From Methanocorpusculum sp. (GTDB taxonomy: Archaea > Halobacteriota > Methanomicrobia > Methanomicrobiales > Methanocorpusculaceae): DNA of 64,000 nt. The stretch lies in the NCBI GenBank assembly GCA_017387505.1, contig JAFOFB010000003.1, positions 62,001-126,000 of the forward strand. The letters run 5' to 3'. The position numbers and the translations under genes are program-made. A model generated the notes under the pieces. The model worked only from the letters and a program-made list of their open reading frames with translations, was not told the origin of the DNA and made no database searches. Below are positions 52,387 through 60,060 of this stretch, piece by piece (within the stretch, counting starts at the first letter, position 1; every line of letters begins with the position of its first letter).

Positions 52387-52425
52387 ATTCTAATTCAGGA
52401 AAAAAAACTTTTTTTTTTATTTTAT
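52387..52425 (+). terminator. Poly-A/poly-T region after tyrS
   Basis: An A8-C-T11 stretch just after the tyrS stop can form a weak hairpin and ends in a long T-run, on the plus strand, as expected for archaeal termination. The pentapeptide gene converges from the other side. Confidence 0.45.
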
Positions 52426-52758
52426 TTACTTACGCTTTGCTCCTTCCAGATTTGCTCCGCCAAGTTCTGCATGCTGCAGATTAGCGCCCCTCAAATCTGC
52501 CTGCCACAAATCAGCTCCTTCCAGATGCGCATACGACAAATCCGCGTTTCGCAGATTCACCTGCCGAAGGTCTGCCCCTTCCAGATTCAGATACGACAAA
52601 TCAGCCCCGTCTAAATGAGCGCCAAAAACACTGGTCCCTCTCAGATGAATAGTATCCTTCAAATGTGCTGCATACCAATCGTTCCACTCGGAAATATTCT
52701 CTGACTTAACCGAAGAGACTAAGAGGTCATACTGCTTCTTATCGAGGCGGGACTTCAT
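52426..52758 (-). CDS. Pentapeptide-repeat protein
   Basis: A 110-residue protein. After a helical lead (about 1-33) come consecutive A(D/N)LxX pentapeptides, e.g. GADLS, GADLR, NADLS, GADLW, GANLQ, forming a right-handed beta-helix over about residues 44-105. Function of such proteins is usually binding or protection and not readable here. ATG 52758 is chosen. A TTATAAAC TATA-like element about 25 bp upstream suggests a leaderless mRNA. Confidence 0.75.
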   Translation of the reverse strand: MKSRLDKKQYDLLVSSVKSENISEWNDWYAAHLKDTIHLRGTSVFGAHLDGADLSYLNLEGADLRQVNLRNADLSYAHLEGADLWQADLRGANLQHAELGGANLEGAKRK

Positions 52759-52797
52759 TATAGAATAGTTATCATCCAAGTTTATAAAACTGGCGGG

Positions 52798-54300
52798 CTA
52801 TTGGAGAAGATATCTCTTCTCCAAACCCCCTGCAGAGACCAGAAGCGTTGCCCTGTCACGGGAAAGAGTGAGCGTTACAGCCCCTCCGTCTGCTATCTCT
52901 TCAGTATCGCGGATGATAACAGAGGTCTCAAGCCGGTCAAGCGTCCAGAGTTTCGCACATGAGAGAACAAACTCTGAGACCTCATCTTTCTCCAGAACAG
53001 CAGACTGCTTATGCGGGATTCCAATTTTCAGAAGCAGGCCAAGAAGAACCGCAGTAATCGATCCTGCGGTAAGCGGGGATGCGAAGAACAGCTCCGCCCA
53101 GGATGGAAGTCCTGAGTACAGGTATGGACATACTGCTGATGAGACTCCGATTAGAACTGGCAGAATTACAACAAACGTTCTTCGTGTGTCAAGTATGCGG
53201 GATGAGATACTCTGGATTCCTCCAATCATCACAAAAGTGATTGCATAAAGAAGAACTGCTCCGAGAATCGGTCCCGGCAGTATGTTAAATCCCCACGCAA
53301 CAGCCGGCATGAATCCGAAGAGAATCAAAAGAAGTCCGACTCCAAAACCGATTTTGCGGGACGCTATTCCTGTGCTTACAACAAGCCCTGCATCAGATGA
53401 TGACGTTCCAACACCAATCCCTCCAAGTGCTCCAGTGATGGATAACCCTGCACCTTCGAGGAGCAGACCGCGTGAGAGGGTTTTCCTGTCTCCTTTTTTC
53501 GTGTATGAGGAAAGAAGCGTCAGATTTCCTGCAGTCTTCATTATAATGCAGATAACTCCAATCACAAACGGAGCAATCAGGGCCGGATTAAAGTCATATC
53601 CTGAAAGAAACGCAGGTGTCGGGATTGCAAAGAACGCAAGGCTGGAGGCTTCAGAGAATGTATCTATGGAAAATACGCCGAGAAGAATTGCAGAGAGCAT
53701 TCCAACTCCCATTCCTAAGATGGTTGAGTAGAACTTAAAGAACCGTTTGTTGATGATGCTGAAAAGTATTATCGAAAGAAGTGTGATACATCCAACAGCC
53801 GTTGCCGCAGGGTCTAATGGTGATTCGTTAGTGCTTCCAAAAAACAGCGGGAAGGCAAACGGGATGATAGCTATTCCAAGGAGGAAGAGCACAACACCTG
53901 TAATCTCCTCGGGGAAAATCCTGCGGAAAAATCCGGTAAACCGGCTGATAATCATCTCCAGAATTCCAGAAATTATAAGCATCCCGGAAAGAAGAAGGAT
54001 TCCGCCAGCTCCCGCGGCAAGAACCGATGCAGGAAGATATGATGAGTTTGGAATTATCGGCATTGGAAATCCTGTGCCGAACTTTTTGGATGAGAGAAGA
54101 AGCGTTGTAAGACCGCATCCGATAAGCGTCAGGCTGATTAGGTTTGCAGTCATGCTTGCAGTCCCCGCAACAGCTGCGCTGATGATAACAGGATATGTCA
54201 TATACACAGCGATTGCGAAGAAGTGCTGAATTATTGAGAGAAGAAGTGTGGTCTTTGGAATATTGTCATCCGTGTTGTAAACCGGCAGTTCATCACTCAT
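52798..54300 (-). CDS. NCS2-family xanthine/uracil permease with C-terminal extension
   Basis: A 500-residue transporter. About 14 membrane segments follow the UraA/UapA plan, with TGALGGIGVGTSSSDAGLVVSTGIASR the NCS2 signature and a QHFFAIAVYMTYPVI first helix. It should import a nucleobase by cation symport. After the last helix (about residue 425) a soluble ~70-residue tail begins AVLEKDEVSEF and contains SVIIRDTEEIADGGAVTLTLSRD, unusual for the family. It is monocistronic. Confidence 0.83.
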   Translation of the reverse strand: MSDELPVYNTDDNIPKTTLLLSIIQHFFAIAVYMTYPVIISAAVAGTASMTANLISLTLIGCGLTTLLLSSKKFGTGFPMPIIPNSSYLPASVLAAGAGGILLLSGMLIISGILEMIISRFTGFFRRIFPEEITGVVLFLLGIAIIPFAFPLFFGSTNESPLDPAATAVGCITLLSIILFSIINKRFFKFYSTILGMGVGMLSAILLGVFSIDTFSEASSLAFFAIPTPAFLSGYDFNPALIAPFVIGVICIIMKTAGNLTLLSSYTKKGDRKTLSRGLLLEGAGLSITGALGGIGVGTSSSDAGLVVSTGIASRKIGFGVGLLLILFGFMPAVAWGFNILPGPILGAVLLYAITFVMIGGIQSISSRILDTRRTFVVILPVLIGVSSAVCPYLYSGLPSWAELFFASPLTAGSITAVLLGLLLKIGIPHKQSAVLEKDEVSEFVLSCAKLWTLDRLETSVIIRDTEEIADGGAVTLTLSRDRATLLVSAGGLEKRYLLQ

Positions 54301-54389
54301 GCTGAATTTACATCTGCCGTTTTCCGGTAAATACCTACCGCACCTCCATCGATGGATATATCTTTTCTCACGCTGATTATTCTTTTAGC

Positions 54390-55214
54390 ATGTACTCGAA
54401 AGATGAGTTCATCTCATGTATTAGAGATCAGATTGCATCCGAAGAGAAGTATTCGGCAATCCTGGATGAAGCGCCTGTAAAGCTTATGCGCTCAAGAAAG
54501 TTTCTTCTGATTCCGCTTTTCTTCTATCTGCTTGCTGTTTTCCTCTCGGTTCTCCGTGACCATACACTGGAAAATGTTCTGGTTTTGTGGATTAGCTCTG
54601 TCTTTCTTCTCTATATGGCCAACTTCTTCCTTTTGATGATTCCGTCATTTGGTTCAGATGCTGACATCAAAATCATTGATAAGCCCGTCATGGATTTAAT
54701 CCGCGATTTCCTGCGGCTTGCAAATCTGTTGAAGACGGTGAATAAAAATAAGGTAACTATTGTGGAGTTCTTCTGGAATGCGTTTATCATCAATATGAAA
54801 GCGCAGGCCAGGGCTTTTTCTTTGCTTTTTATTTCGAATGTATTCTGTGCGGCAGTTATTCTGCTGATGGGAAATATGCACTGGACAACCTTCCTGATTC
54901 TCGCAGGTCAGACTGTATTAATCATTCTTATGTATATGAAGGTGTTAAAGGCAGTGCCTGGCACACCGGGGTTCTTTACGAAGTACGGCATTCCCGGTAT
55001 TCAGCGCCCTGTCAGGAGACCTAAGAAGATTCTCTGCCGGTACTTGGATGAAAGCGGCGAGATTGTTGAGACTGAACTTAAAGGAATTGCCGCCCGCGCT
55101 TTCTGCCACGAGATGGACCATCACGAAGGAAAGATGTTCATCGACCACTTAAAGCCGGCTCAGCGGAAACTTATACAGAAGGAGCTGGATAAGATTGCGG
55201 CGGAAAATATCTGA
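54390..55214 (+). CDS. Membrane protein ending in a peptide-deformylase-like domain
   Basis: A 274-residue protein with four membrane helices (about 38-56, 62-86, 143-161, 166-186). The last ~75 residues look like the C-terminal half of peptide deformylase: RRPKKILCRYLDESGEIVE, then GIAARAFCHEMDHHEGKMFID. The HExxH zinc/catalytic motif is at 240-244. The zinc-binding Cys of the EGCLS motif has no counterpart here (FTKYGIPG), and the GxGLAAPQ motif is missing. Archaea generally do not formylate initiator Met. A TATA-like GATATATC is about 30 bp upstream. Confidence 0.65.
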   Translation: MYSKDEFISCIRDQIASEEKYSAILDEAPVKLMRSRKFLLIPLFFYLLAVFLSVLRDHTLENVLVLWISSVFLLYMANFFLLMIPSFGSDADIKIIDKPVMDLIRDFLRLANLLKTVNKNKVTIVEFFWNAFIINMKAQARAFSLLFISNVFCAAVILLMGNMHWTTFLILAGQTVLIILMYMKVLKAVPGTPGFFTKYGIPGIQRPVRRPKKILCRYLDESGEIVETELKGIAARAFCHEMDHHEGKMFIDHLKPAQRKLIQKELDKIAAENI

Positions 55215-55253
55215 TACAGCAGATTGATAAAGATAAAAAACGGAAAACATAGT

Positions 55254-55550
55254 ATGACAACTCCGCCAACCCGTGAAGAAATAAAAGCCAAAGCAGAGGA
55301 AATCTATCCTGGTGTCCTCCGTGTTGCAGATGTTAAAGGCTGGGGACTCAACGAAAATAAGGATATTGCAGATTCTGTCGTTGAAGGACTTGCAAGAAAT
55401 GTCCTCGTCCGCGGCAAAAAGTACTGTCCGTGTGTTCTCCCGTCAGGGGATGAGGAAGAGGACAAAAAATACATCTGTCCATGCCGTAACTCGGACAAGG
55501 ATATAGAAGAAACCGGGCACTGTCACTGTTATCTATACTTCAAAAAATAA
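55254..55550 (+). CDS. Ferredoxin:thioredoxin reductase catalytic beta-chain-like protein
   Basis: A 98-residue protein. The last half has the FTR-beta cysteine layout CPC...CPC...CHC (YCPCVLP, YICPCRN, GHCHCYLYF), which binds a [4Fe-4S] cluster beside a redox disulfide. Such subunits reduce thioredoxins using ferredoxin. ATG 55254 is preferred over an upstream frame to 55224, which adds ten lysine-rich residues. The gene lies 39 bp after the deformylase-like membrane gene. No alpha chain is seen. Confidence 0.82.
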   Translation: MTTPPTREEIKAKAEEIYPGVLRVADVKGWGLNENKDIADSVVEGLARNVLVRGKKYCPCVLPSGDEEEDKKYICPCRNSDKDIEETGHCHCYLYFKK

Positions 55551-55606
55551 CCCCGACCTTCTTTTTTTGAGTGCAGTGTTACCAGTTCACAGACAAACGG
55601 CAAGAT

Positions 55607-55634
55607 ATATATTACATGTGTGTTAATGTTTAAC
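55607..55634 (+). promoter_or_regulatory. TATA box and inverted repeat before the solute-binding lipoprotein
   Basis: ATATATATTA (55605-55613) is about 25-30 bp before the ATG at 55637. It is followed by GTTAA-TGT-TTAAC in the region 55622-55634, a possible operator. It fits a near-leaderless transcript. Confidence 0.4.
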
Positions 55635-55636
55635 AG

Positions 55637-56422
55637 ATGCACAAGAAAGCACTTATGGGGATTGGTGTATCCCTTTTAGTTATCTTCGCCGTCTTAATGG
55701 CAGGCTGTGTTACGACTGAAGACGATGGTGTTTACATCGTTGGTATCGATGCAGAATACCCGCCGTATGCATATATCGCTGAGGATGGCACTCCGGCTGG
55801 ATTCGATGTTGAATCCATCCAGTGGATCGCAGAGCAGAAAGGCTTTGAAGTCGAAATTCAGCCACAGGCATGGGATGGTATTGTCCCGTCACTCCAGGCA
55901 GGAAAGATTGACATGATTTATGCAGGTCTGAGTATCACTCCGGCACGTGCAGAGAAGATTGCTTTCTCCATCCCGTACTGGAATGTTGACCTCGCAGTTG
56001 CTGCACAGGCAGGCGATGACGTTACTATGGACCAGTTCAATGCAGGAGAGGTTACCATTGGTGTCCAGAGAGGATGTTCCTCCAACGACTGGCTTGAACT
56101 CCACTTTGGAACTGAAGAATACAACCAGATGATTAAAGAAGGAAAGATCAGCCTCTTTGATTCCTTCCCACAGTCCATGGTTGCCCTTGGAAACGGACAG
56201 GTTGAAACCGTCATTTTCGACGATGCAGGTATCGATGAGTACATCATTGGAAACGACAAGCTTGTAAAGCTCGGAATCACCGACACTGGTGAGCAGTTCG
56301 CAATCGGTGTCAGAAAGGATGACACTGAACTTCTTGCAATCCTCAACGAAGGTCTTGCAGAACTCATGGCATCCGACAAGTGGACCGAACTTAAAGAGAA
56401 GTACGGTCTCGTCGAAGAGTAA
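55637..56422 (+). CDS. ABC transporter amino-acid-type substrate-binding lipoprotein
   Basis: A 261-residue extracytoplasmic binding protein. A signal and lipobox LMAGC (Cys23) are followed by the two-lobe fold of the HisJ-type family: VGIDAEYPPYAYIAEDG, GFDVESIQWIA, GKIDMIYAGLSITPARAEKIAFS and FAIGVRKDD. It should bind an amino acid or similar. No permease or ATPase gene is adjacent, so the partner genes are elsewhere. A hairpin/T-run terminator follows. Confidence 0.85.
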   Translation: MHKKALMGIGVSLLVIFAVLMAGCVTTEDDGVYIVGIDAEYPPYAYIAEDGTPAGFDVESIQWIAEQKGFEVEIQPQAWDGIVPSLQAGKIDMIYAGLSITPARAEKIAFSIPYWNVDLAVAAQAGDDVTMDQFNAGEVTIGVQRGCSSNDWLELHFGTEEYNQMIKEGKISLFDSFPQSMVALGNGQVETVIFDDAGIDEYIIGNDKLVKLGITDTGEQFAIGVRKDDTELLAILNEGLAELMASDKWTELKEKYGLVEE

Positions 56423-56429
56423 ATTAACT

Positions 56430-56456
56430 AACTGCCCTTCGGCAGTTTCTTTTTTT
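56430..56456 (+). terminator. Intrinsic-type terminator after the binding-lipoprotein gene
   Basis: AACTGCC-CTTC-GGCAGTT (56430-56447) is a perfect 7-bp stem with a tetraloop, followed by TCTTTTTTT. It resembles a bacterial-type rho-independent terminator and isolates the gene from the downstream pair. Confidence 0.7.
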
Positions 56457-56476
56457 CATACATCCAATAGTCTTAC

Positions 56477-57025
56477 ATGGAATGCAGTAAATGCCGCAGT
56501 GAGGCTGTTGTCACTCAATCATATTCCGGGGTGTCTTTTTGTATGCGGCATCTGATTTCAAATATCGAGTCGAAGGCAAAAAAAGAGATTCGCAAAAAAG
56601 GCGGCCTGGCATCTGCAGAGCGCATTTATCTAAAAGGCGGAGATGACTACAGGCTCTATGCTCTTCGGATATTTGTGAGTATGCTGTTTTTGAAAAGAAC
56701 AGACATCGTCTTTGTAACATCAGAGAGTGAAGCAACAACAGTCTTCTCATCCGAAACATTAGATGATGCCGCCTGCGGACTGCTTGATGCAGTATTAGAA
56801 GGCCGGACCGCCGATTATCTCGAACCGAAAGAAAAGCGGGTTATAGCTCCGCTTTCAGTAATCCCTGCAGAAGAGGTATTCCTCTACGCTCAGGCTCACG
56901 GATGGAAAGGATGCGGCGTCTCTATCTCTTCGACAAAAGAGTTCCTCGATGACTTCTCTAAAGGACGTCCCGGAACAAAATATGCTCTGAAAAATACTGC
57001 TGACTTCTTGGAGGATATCTCATGA
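56477..57025 (+). CDS. Degenerate TtuA/TtcA-like (PP-loop) protein
   Basis: A 182-residue protein. Its N terminus has the zinc-finger layout of tRNA 2-thiolation enzymes (ECSKCRSEAVVTQSYSGVSFCMRH, with C-x2-C and C-x2-H). Where those enzymes have the PP-loop SGGKDS, this one has LKGGDDY (about 52-58). Later IAPLSVIPAEEVFLYAQAHG matches the family's C-terminal region. Without the PP-loop it probably cannot activate its substrate. The stop overlaps nadE (4 bp), which may indicate a shared role. Confidence 0.6.
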   Translation: MECSKCRSEAVVTQSYSGVSFCMRHLISNIESKAKKEIRKKGGLASAERIYLKGGDDYRLYALRIFVSMLFLKRTDIVFVTSESEATTVFSSETLDDAACGLLDAVLEGRTADYLEPKEKRVIAPLSVIPAEEVFLYAQAHGWKGCGVSISSTKEFLDDFSKGRPGTKYALKNTADFLEDIS

Positions 57026-57765
57026 CAATGTGTGAATGCATCGGATGCGAGATTGTAAAAATAAAAGACCACATGAGAGGGGCTGTCTGGAATGCACATG
57101 CCGCAGGATTTGTGGTCGGCATCTCGGGCGGAATTGACTCGGCTGTTGCCTGTGCTTTAGCCGCAAAGGCAGTAGGGCCTGAGCGTGTCTTAGGCGTCAG
57201 CATGCCTGTTTCGACAAACAGCCAAAAGGATGCAGAAGACGCAGAAGAGCTCTGCAAAGCACTCGGTGTCGAGCTGATAACAGTTCCATTAGGCGACGTC
57301 TTAGATGCTTTCCTCAAAAAAGAGGAAATCACAAACACCCCTGTTCTTGCGGGAAATATCGCATCGCGCCTTAGAATGACAACTCTCTACAACATCGCCG
57401 CCGCCCGCGGATATCTGGTATGTGGAACTTCAAACAAAACTGAGTACATGATTGGGTATTCCACAAAGTGGGGAGACGGTGCATCTGATGTTCAGCCGCT
57501 TTTACATCTCTACAAAAAGGATGTCTATGCCTTAGCTGAAGAGCTCGGCATTCCAAAGGCAATCATCGACAAAGCACCGAGTGCAGGATTCTTCGAAGGC
57601 CAGACCGATGAGGCAGACATAGGACTTACCTATGCAGAACTTGACTCTGCTCTCTGGAATCTTGAGTTGAACGATTTCGAGCCGCAAAACGAGGTCGAAG
57701 AGAAGGTATTAGGTCTTGTGATAAAAAGCGAGCACAAAAGAAAACCGCCTGTATTCATACCATAA
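57022..57765 (+). CDS. nadE: NH3-dependent NAD+ synthetase NadE
   Basis: A 247-residue NAD synthetase. The PP-loop is intact in VVGISGGIDSAVACALAA (about 30-48), and TSNKTEYMIGYSTKWGDGASDVQPLLHLYKKDVYALA is the family's NaAD/Mg region. It amidates deamido-NAD using ATP and ammonia. It is a short archaeal form without the glutaminase domain. The start overlaps the degenerate PP-loop gene (ATGA). Confidence 0.93.
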   Translation: MTMCECIGCEIVKIKDHMRGAVWNAHAAGFVVGISGGIDSAVACALAAKAVGPERVLGVSMPVSTNSQKDAEDAEELCKALGVELITVPLGDVLDAFLKKEEITNTPVLAGNIASRLRMTTLYNIAAARGYLVCGTSNKTEYMIGYSTKWGDGASDVQPLLHLYKKDVYALAEELGIPKAIIDKAPSAGFFEGQTDEADIGLTYAELDSALWNLELNDFEPQNEVEEKVLGLVIKSEHKRKPPVFIP

Positions 57766-57774
57766 TCAAGCACA

Positions 57775-57806
57775 TTGACAACATGTGTCATGACAACACA
57801 TGTCAA
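57775..57806. promoter_or_regulatory. 32-bp dyad with four TGACA-type half-sites
   Basis: TTGACA-5-TGTCA|TGACA-5-TGTCAA, centred between 57790 and 57791: the central TGTCATGACA is a perfect palindrome, and the outer TTGACA/TGTCAA arms mirror each other. It sits after nadE and ahead of two TATA-like elements, as expected for a multi-subunit regulator site. Confidence 0.55.
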
Positions 57807-57808
57807 AG

Positions 57809-57900
57809 AATAAATACTATTCCGGCTATATAATAGTGTAGACGCCGGCACACGCATTATCCTGCTCTAAACCGTGTGTTCAGGCGTCCTTCCTTTTTCT
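57809..57900 (+). ncRNA. Candidate small RNA or structured leader
   Basis: Two TATA-like elements, AATAAATA (57809-57816) and CTATATAATA (57826-57835), are followed by a long hairpin. GACGCC (57841-57846) pairs with GGCGTC (57883-57888), and CACACG (57849-57854) with CGTGTG (57873-57878), closed by a loop of about 18 nt. A T-rich tail CCTTTTTCT (57891-57899) resembles a terminator. The first TATA predicts a start near 57838, just before the stem. It could be a small RNA or a leader of the next gene. Confidence 0.4.
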
Positions 57901-57971
57901 CTGCAGTTTACTCTAAACCCGAACACAAGCACTAACCTTTTATCAAATCAGAGAACCAATATAGAATAATC

Positions 57972-58913
57972 ATGGGTGAACCAAACCACGAACAGGCAGC
58001 TGCAGAAATCACCGCAGTTCTGCAGACTGCCGGATATGATTGTGAACCGGAAGAAGGCCCGTTCAACCTTTCCGGTGTCAGAGGAAACAAGTGTATCCTT
58101 GTAATGTGCTCTGACGATTTAAACGGTCTCCAGCGTTTCGATATGACTCCGTATACCATCATGCTTGGAGGCTCCAAGGTACGCTGTGACAAGATTATTT
58201 TTACAGGAAACTCCTACTTCCAGCCAAAAGAGTCAACTCTCTGGACCAGAGAAACACTTCTCCAGAACATTGCACTCTCGGCAGAAGCCAGAATTTACGG
58301 ACTTCCGTTTGATATTGAAGCAACTCCGTCCTTTGCATACTCTGCGGTCGCAACCCCGGACATTTCATCTGTAGGATACGACCTTATGCTTCCGGTCAGA
58401 ATCTCCGCAAAGGATGCCGTACGTGTCGCACACCAGGAAGGGCCAACTGTCCTTCGTATGATTCCATACTGGAGATACCACTATACAAGCGGCGGAGAAG
58501 CAACCTACAAAGGAAAGAGTGTATGCTTCGATGCTGAAGGTGACGGCTGGATTAATGCTGTAAACGGCCTTGAGTGGGAATTCGATGACGATGCAATCCC
58601 TGTGCCGGGAGAACTTCCGCCGGAAGCAGACGTTGTCGCTCCGATGACTCAGAAGAACGAAGCCAAAGAGACTGTCATGGCAGAGCTTATCAAAAAGCTC
58701 ACCCGCCGTGTCAGAATCAAGACCACAGCAGGGGATGCCATCTTCGCAGAGGAGAAGGAGTTCAGACTGACCGAGGACAACATTGTAATCAAGGTCGACA
58801 AGGTCTATGTCCCTGTCTGGCAGGTTAGAGGCAAGAAGGATATCGTCGAGGTCAACGCATTCAACGGTCAGGAGCTTTGTCTCCCGTCCGATGAGGGATG
58901 CGAGGTCTTCTAA
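57972..58913 (+). CDS. Conserved hypothetical protein (unknown)
   Basis: A 313-residue soluble protein. The N-terminal half has alpha/beta character (CILVMCSDDLNGLQRFDMTPYTIMLGGSKVRC). The centre includes VGYDLMLPVRISAKDAVRVAHQEGPTVLRMIPYWRYHYTSGGEATYKG. The C-terminal third (about 245-313) is strand-rich with RVRIKTTAGDAIFAEEKEF and EVNAFNGQELCLPSDEGCEVF. No family recognised. The flavoprotein gene starts 1 bp after its stop, so the two are probably expressed together. Confidence 0.6.
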   Translation: MGEPNHEQAAAEITAVLQTAGYDCEPEEGPFNLSGVRGNKCILVMCSDDLNGLQRFDMTPYTIMLGGSKVRCDKIIFTGNSYFQPKESTLWTRETLLQNIALSAEARIYGLPFDIEATPSFAYSAVATPDISSVGYDLMLPVRISAKDAVRVAHQEGPTVLRMIPYWRYHYTSGGEATYKGKSVCFDAEGDGWINAVNGLEWEFDDDAIPVPGELPPEADVVAPMTQKNEAKETVMAELIKKLTRRVRIKTTAGDAIFAEEKEFRLTEDNIVIKVDKVYVPVWQVRGKKDIVEVNAFNGQELCLPSDEGCEVF

Positions 58914-58914
58914 C

Positions 58915-60042
58915 GTGATTATTGTTGTGGGCGGCGGCCCGGCTGGAAGAATGGCCGCACTTCGTCTGGCAGGCGAAGGACGCGAAGTAACCATCATAGA
59001 GAAGCGTGCCTTAGGCGGTCAGTGCGTTCATGACGGGTGTATGCTTGTCTGCGCATTAAATGACGTTGCAAGGAGCATTGAAAGCGCACGCCATCTGGAA
59101 AAGATGGGAATCCTCAAAGGTGCTGTTAGTGTAGACTACCCGGCTCTTCTGGAAAAACTTGAGGCAACACAGGATAAGCTCCGCTATATTCTGAATATGG
59201 AAACCACCGCCTCCGGCGTCACCGTTGAGTACGGAAAGGAAGCCGAAGTCAGAGACGGTGTTGTATATGTGGATGGAATCGCCCGCGAGGCAGAAGCAGT
59301 AATTATTGCAGGCGGCGGAATCTCTGCCGCTGAGTTCGCATACATCTACGCGGCATTCGGCTGTGAGGTCACTCCCGTTGCAAGAAGCGGACTTTTGTCA
59401 ATGCTCCCTGCCCCGCTTTTAGAGGATGCACGCCGCGACTTATCAGGGGTCACGATTCTGGAAAACTGTCCAATCGAAAAAGTCCTTGGAACAGATAAGG
59501 TAGAAGGAGTCATTGCCGGCGGGAAAGAGATTGCCTGCGATACTATTCTCTTCGCAACAGGAGTGAAGCCTGAGTCTCCATATGTAACAGGTGTTGCCAA
59601 AGGAGAAGACGGGGCAATTCTTGTTGACGAACACATGGAGACCTCGATTAAAGGCGTCTATGCCGCAGGAGATATCATAGGCGGCAAATGTTTCACCCCT
59701 GCTGCCCGCCTTCAGGGATTTGCCGCAGCCGATGCAATCTTAGGACACCCGAGAAAGATTGATCTCTCGCAGATTCCATTCTCAGTAGTACTCGGTCTTG
59801 ACTACACTGTATGTCCTGCAAAGGAAAACGGGGATGTAAAGACTCTTCCAAATATTGCAGGTCCCGGGTCATACTGGCATGTATTAGGCGGAACTGTCGG
59901 ACACATGCAGCTTGAGACATCTTCCAACGGAGAAATCTTAGGTTTTGCATCATCAGGCCCTTCGACATCTCTTGTTGGAACATACCTCGGTTATTTAGTA
60001 AGAAAAGGCGTTACAGTCCACGAGTTCTCTCCAATGATGTAG
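58915..60042 (+). CDS. Shortened dihydrolipoamide dehydrogenase-like flavoprotein
   Basis: A 375-residue FAD/NAD oxidoreductase starting at GTG 58915 (MIIVVGGGPAGRMAALRLAG). The redox-active motif is GGQCVHDGCMLVCAL (Cys37/Cys42 region), as in lipoamide dehydrogenases and mercuric reductases. It is about 85-90 residues shorter than those. The stretch that normally links the FAD half to the NAD half appears missing, since IIAGGGISAAEFAYIYA follows directly after DGIAREAEA. Substrate unknown. It is preceded by the 313-residue protein. Confidence 0.72.
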   Translation: MIIVVGGGPAGRMAALRLAGEGREVTIIEKRALGGQCVHDGCMLVCALNDVARSIESARHLEKMGILKGAVSVDYPALLEKLEATQDKLRYILNMETTASGVTVEYGKEAEVRDGVVYVDGIAREAEAVIIAGGGISAAEFAYIYAAFGCEVTPVARSGLLSMLPAPLLEDARRDLSGVTILENCPIEKVLGTDKVEGVIAGGKEIACDTILFATGVKPESPYVTGVAKGEDGAILVDEHMETSIKGVYAAGDIIGGKCFTPAARLQGFAAADAILGHPRKIDLSQIPFSVVLGLDYTVCPAKENGDVKTLPNIAGPGSYWHVLGGTVGHMQLETSSNGEILGFASSGPSTSLVGTYLGYLVRKGVTVHEFSPMM

Positions 60043-60060
60043 GTTCACCCGAACTCCGAC

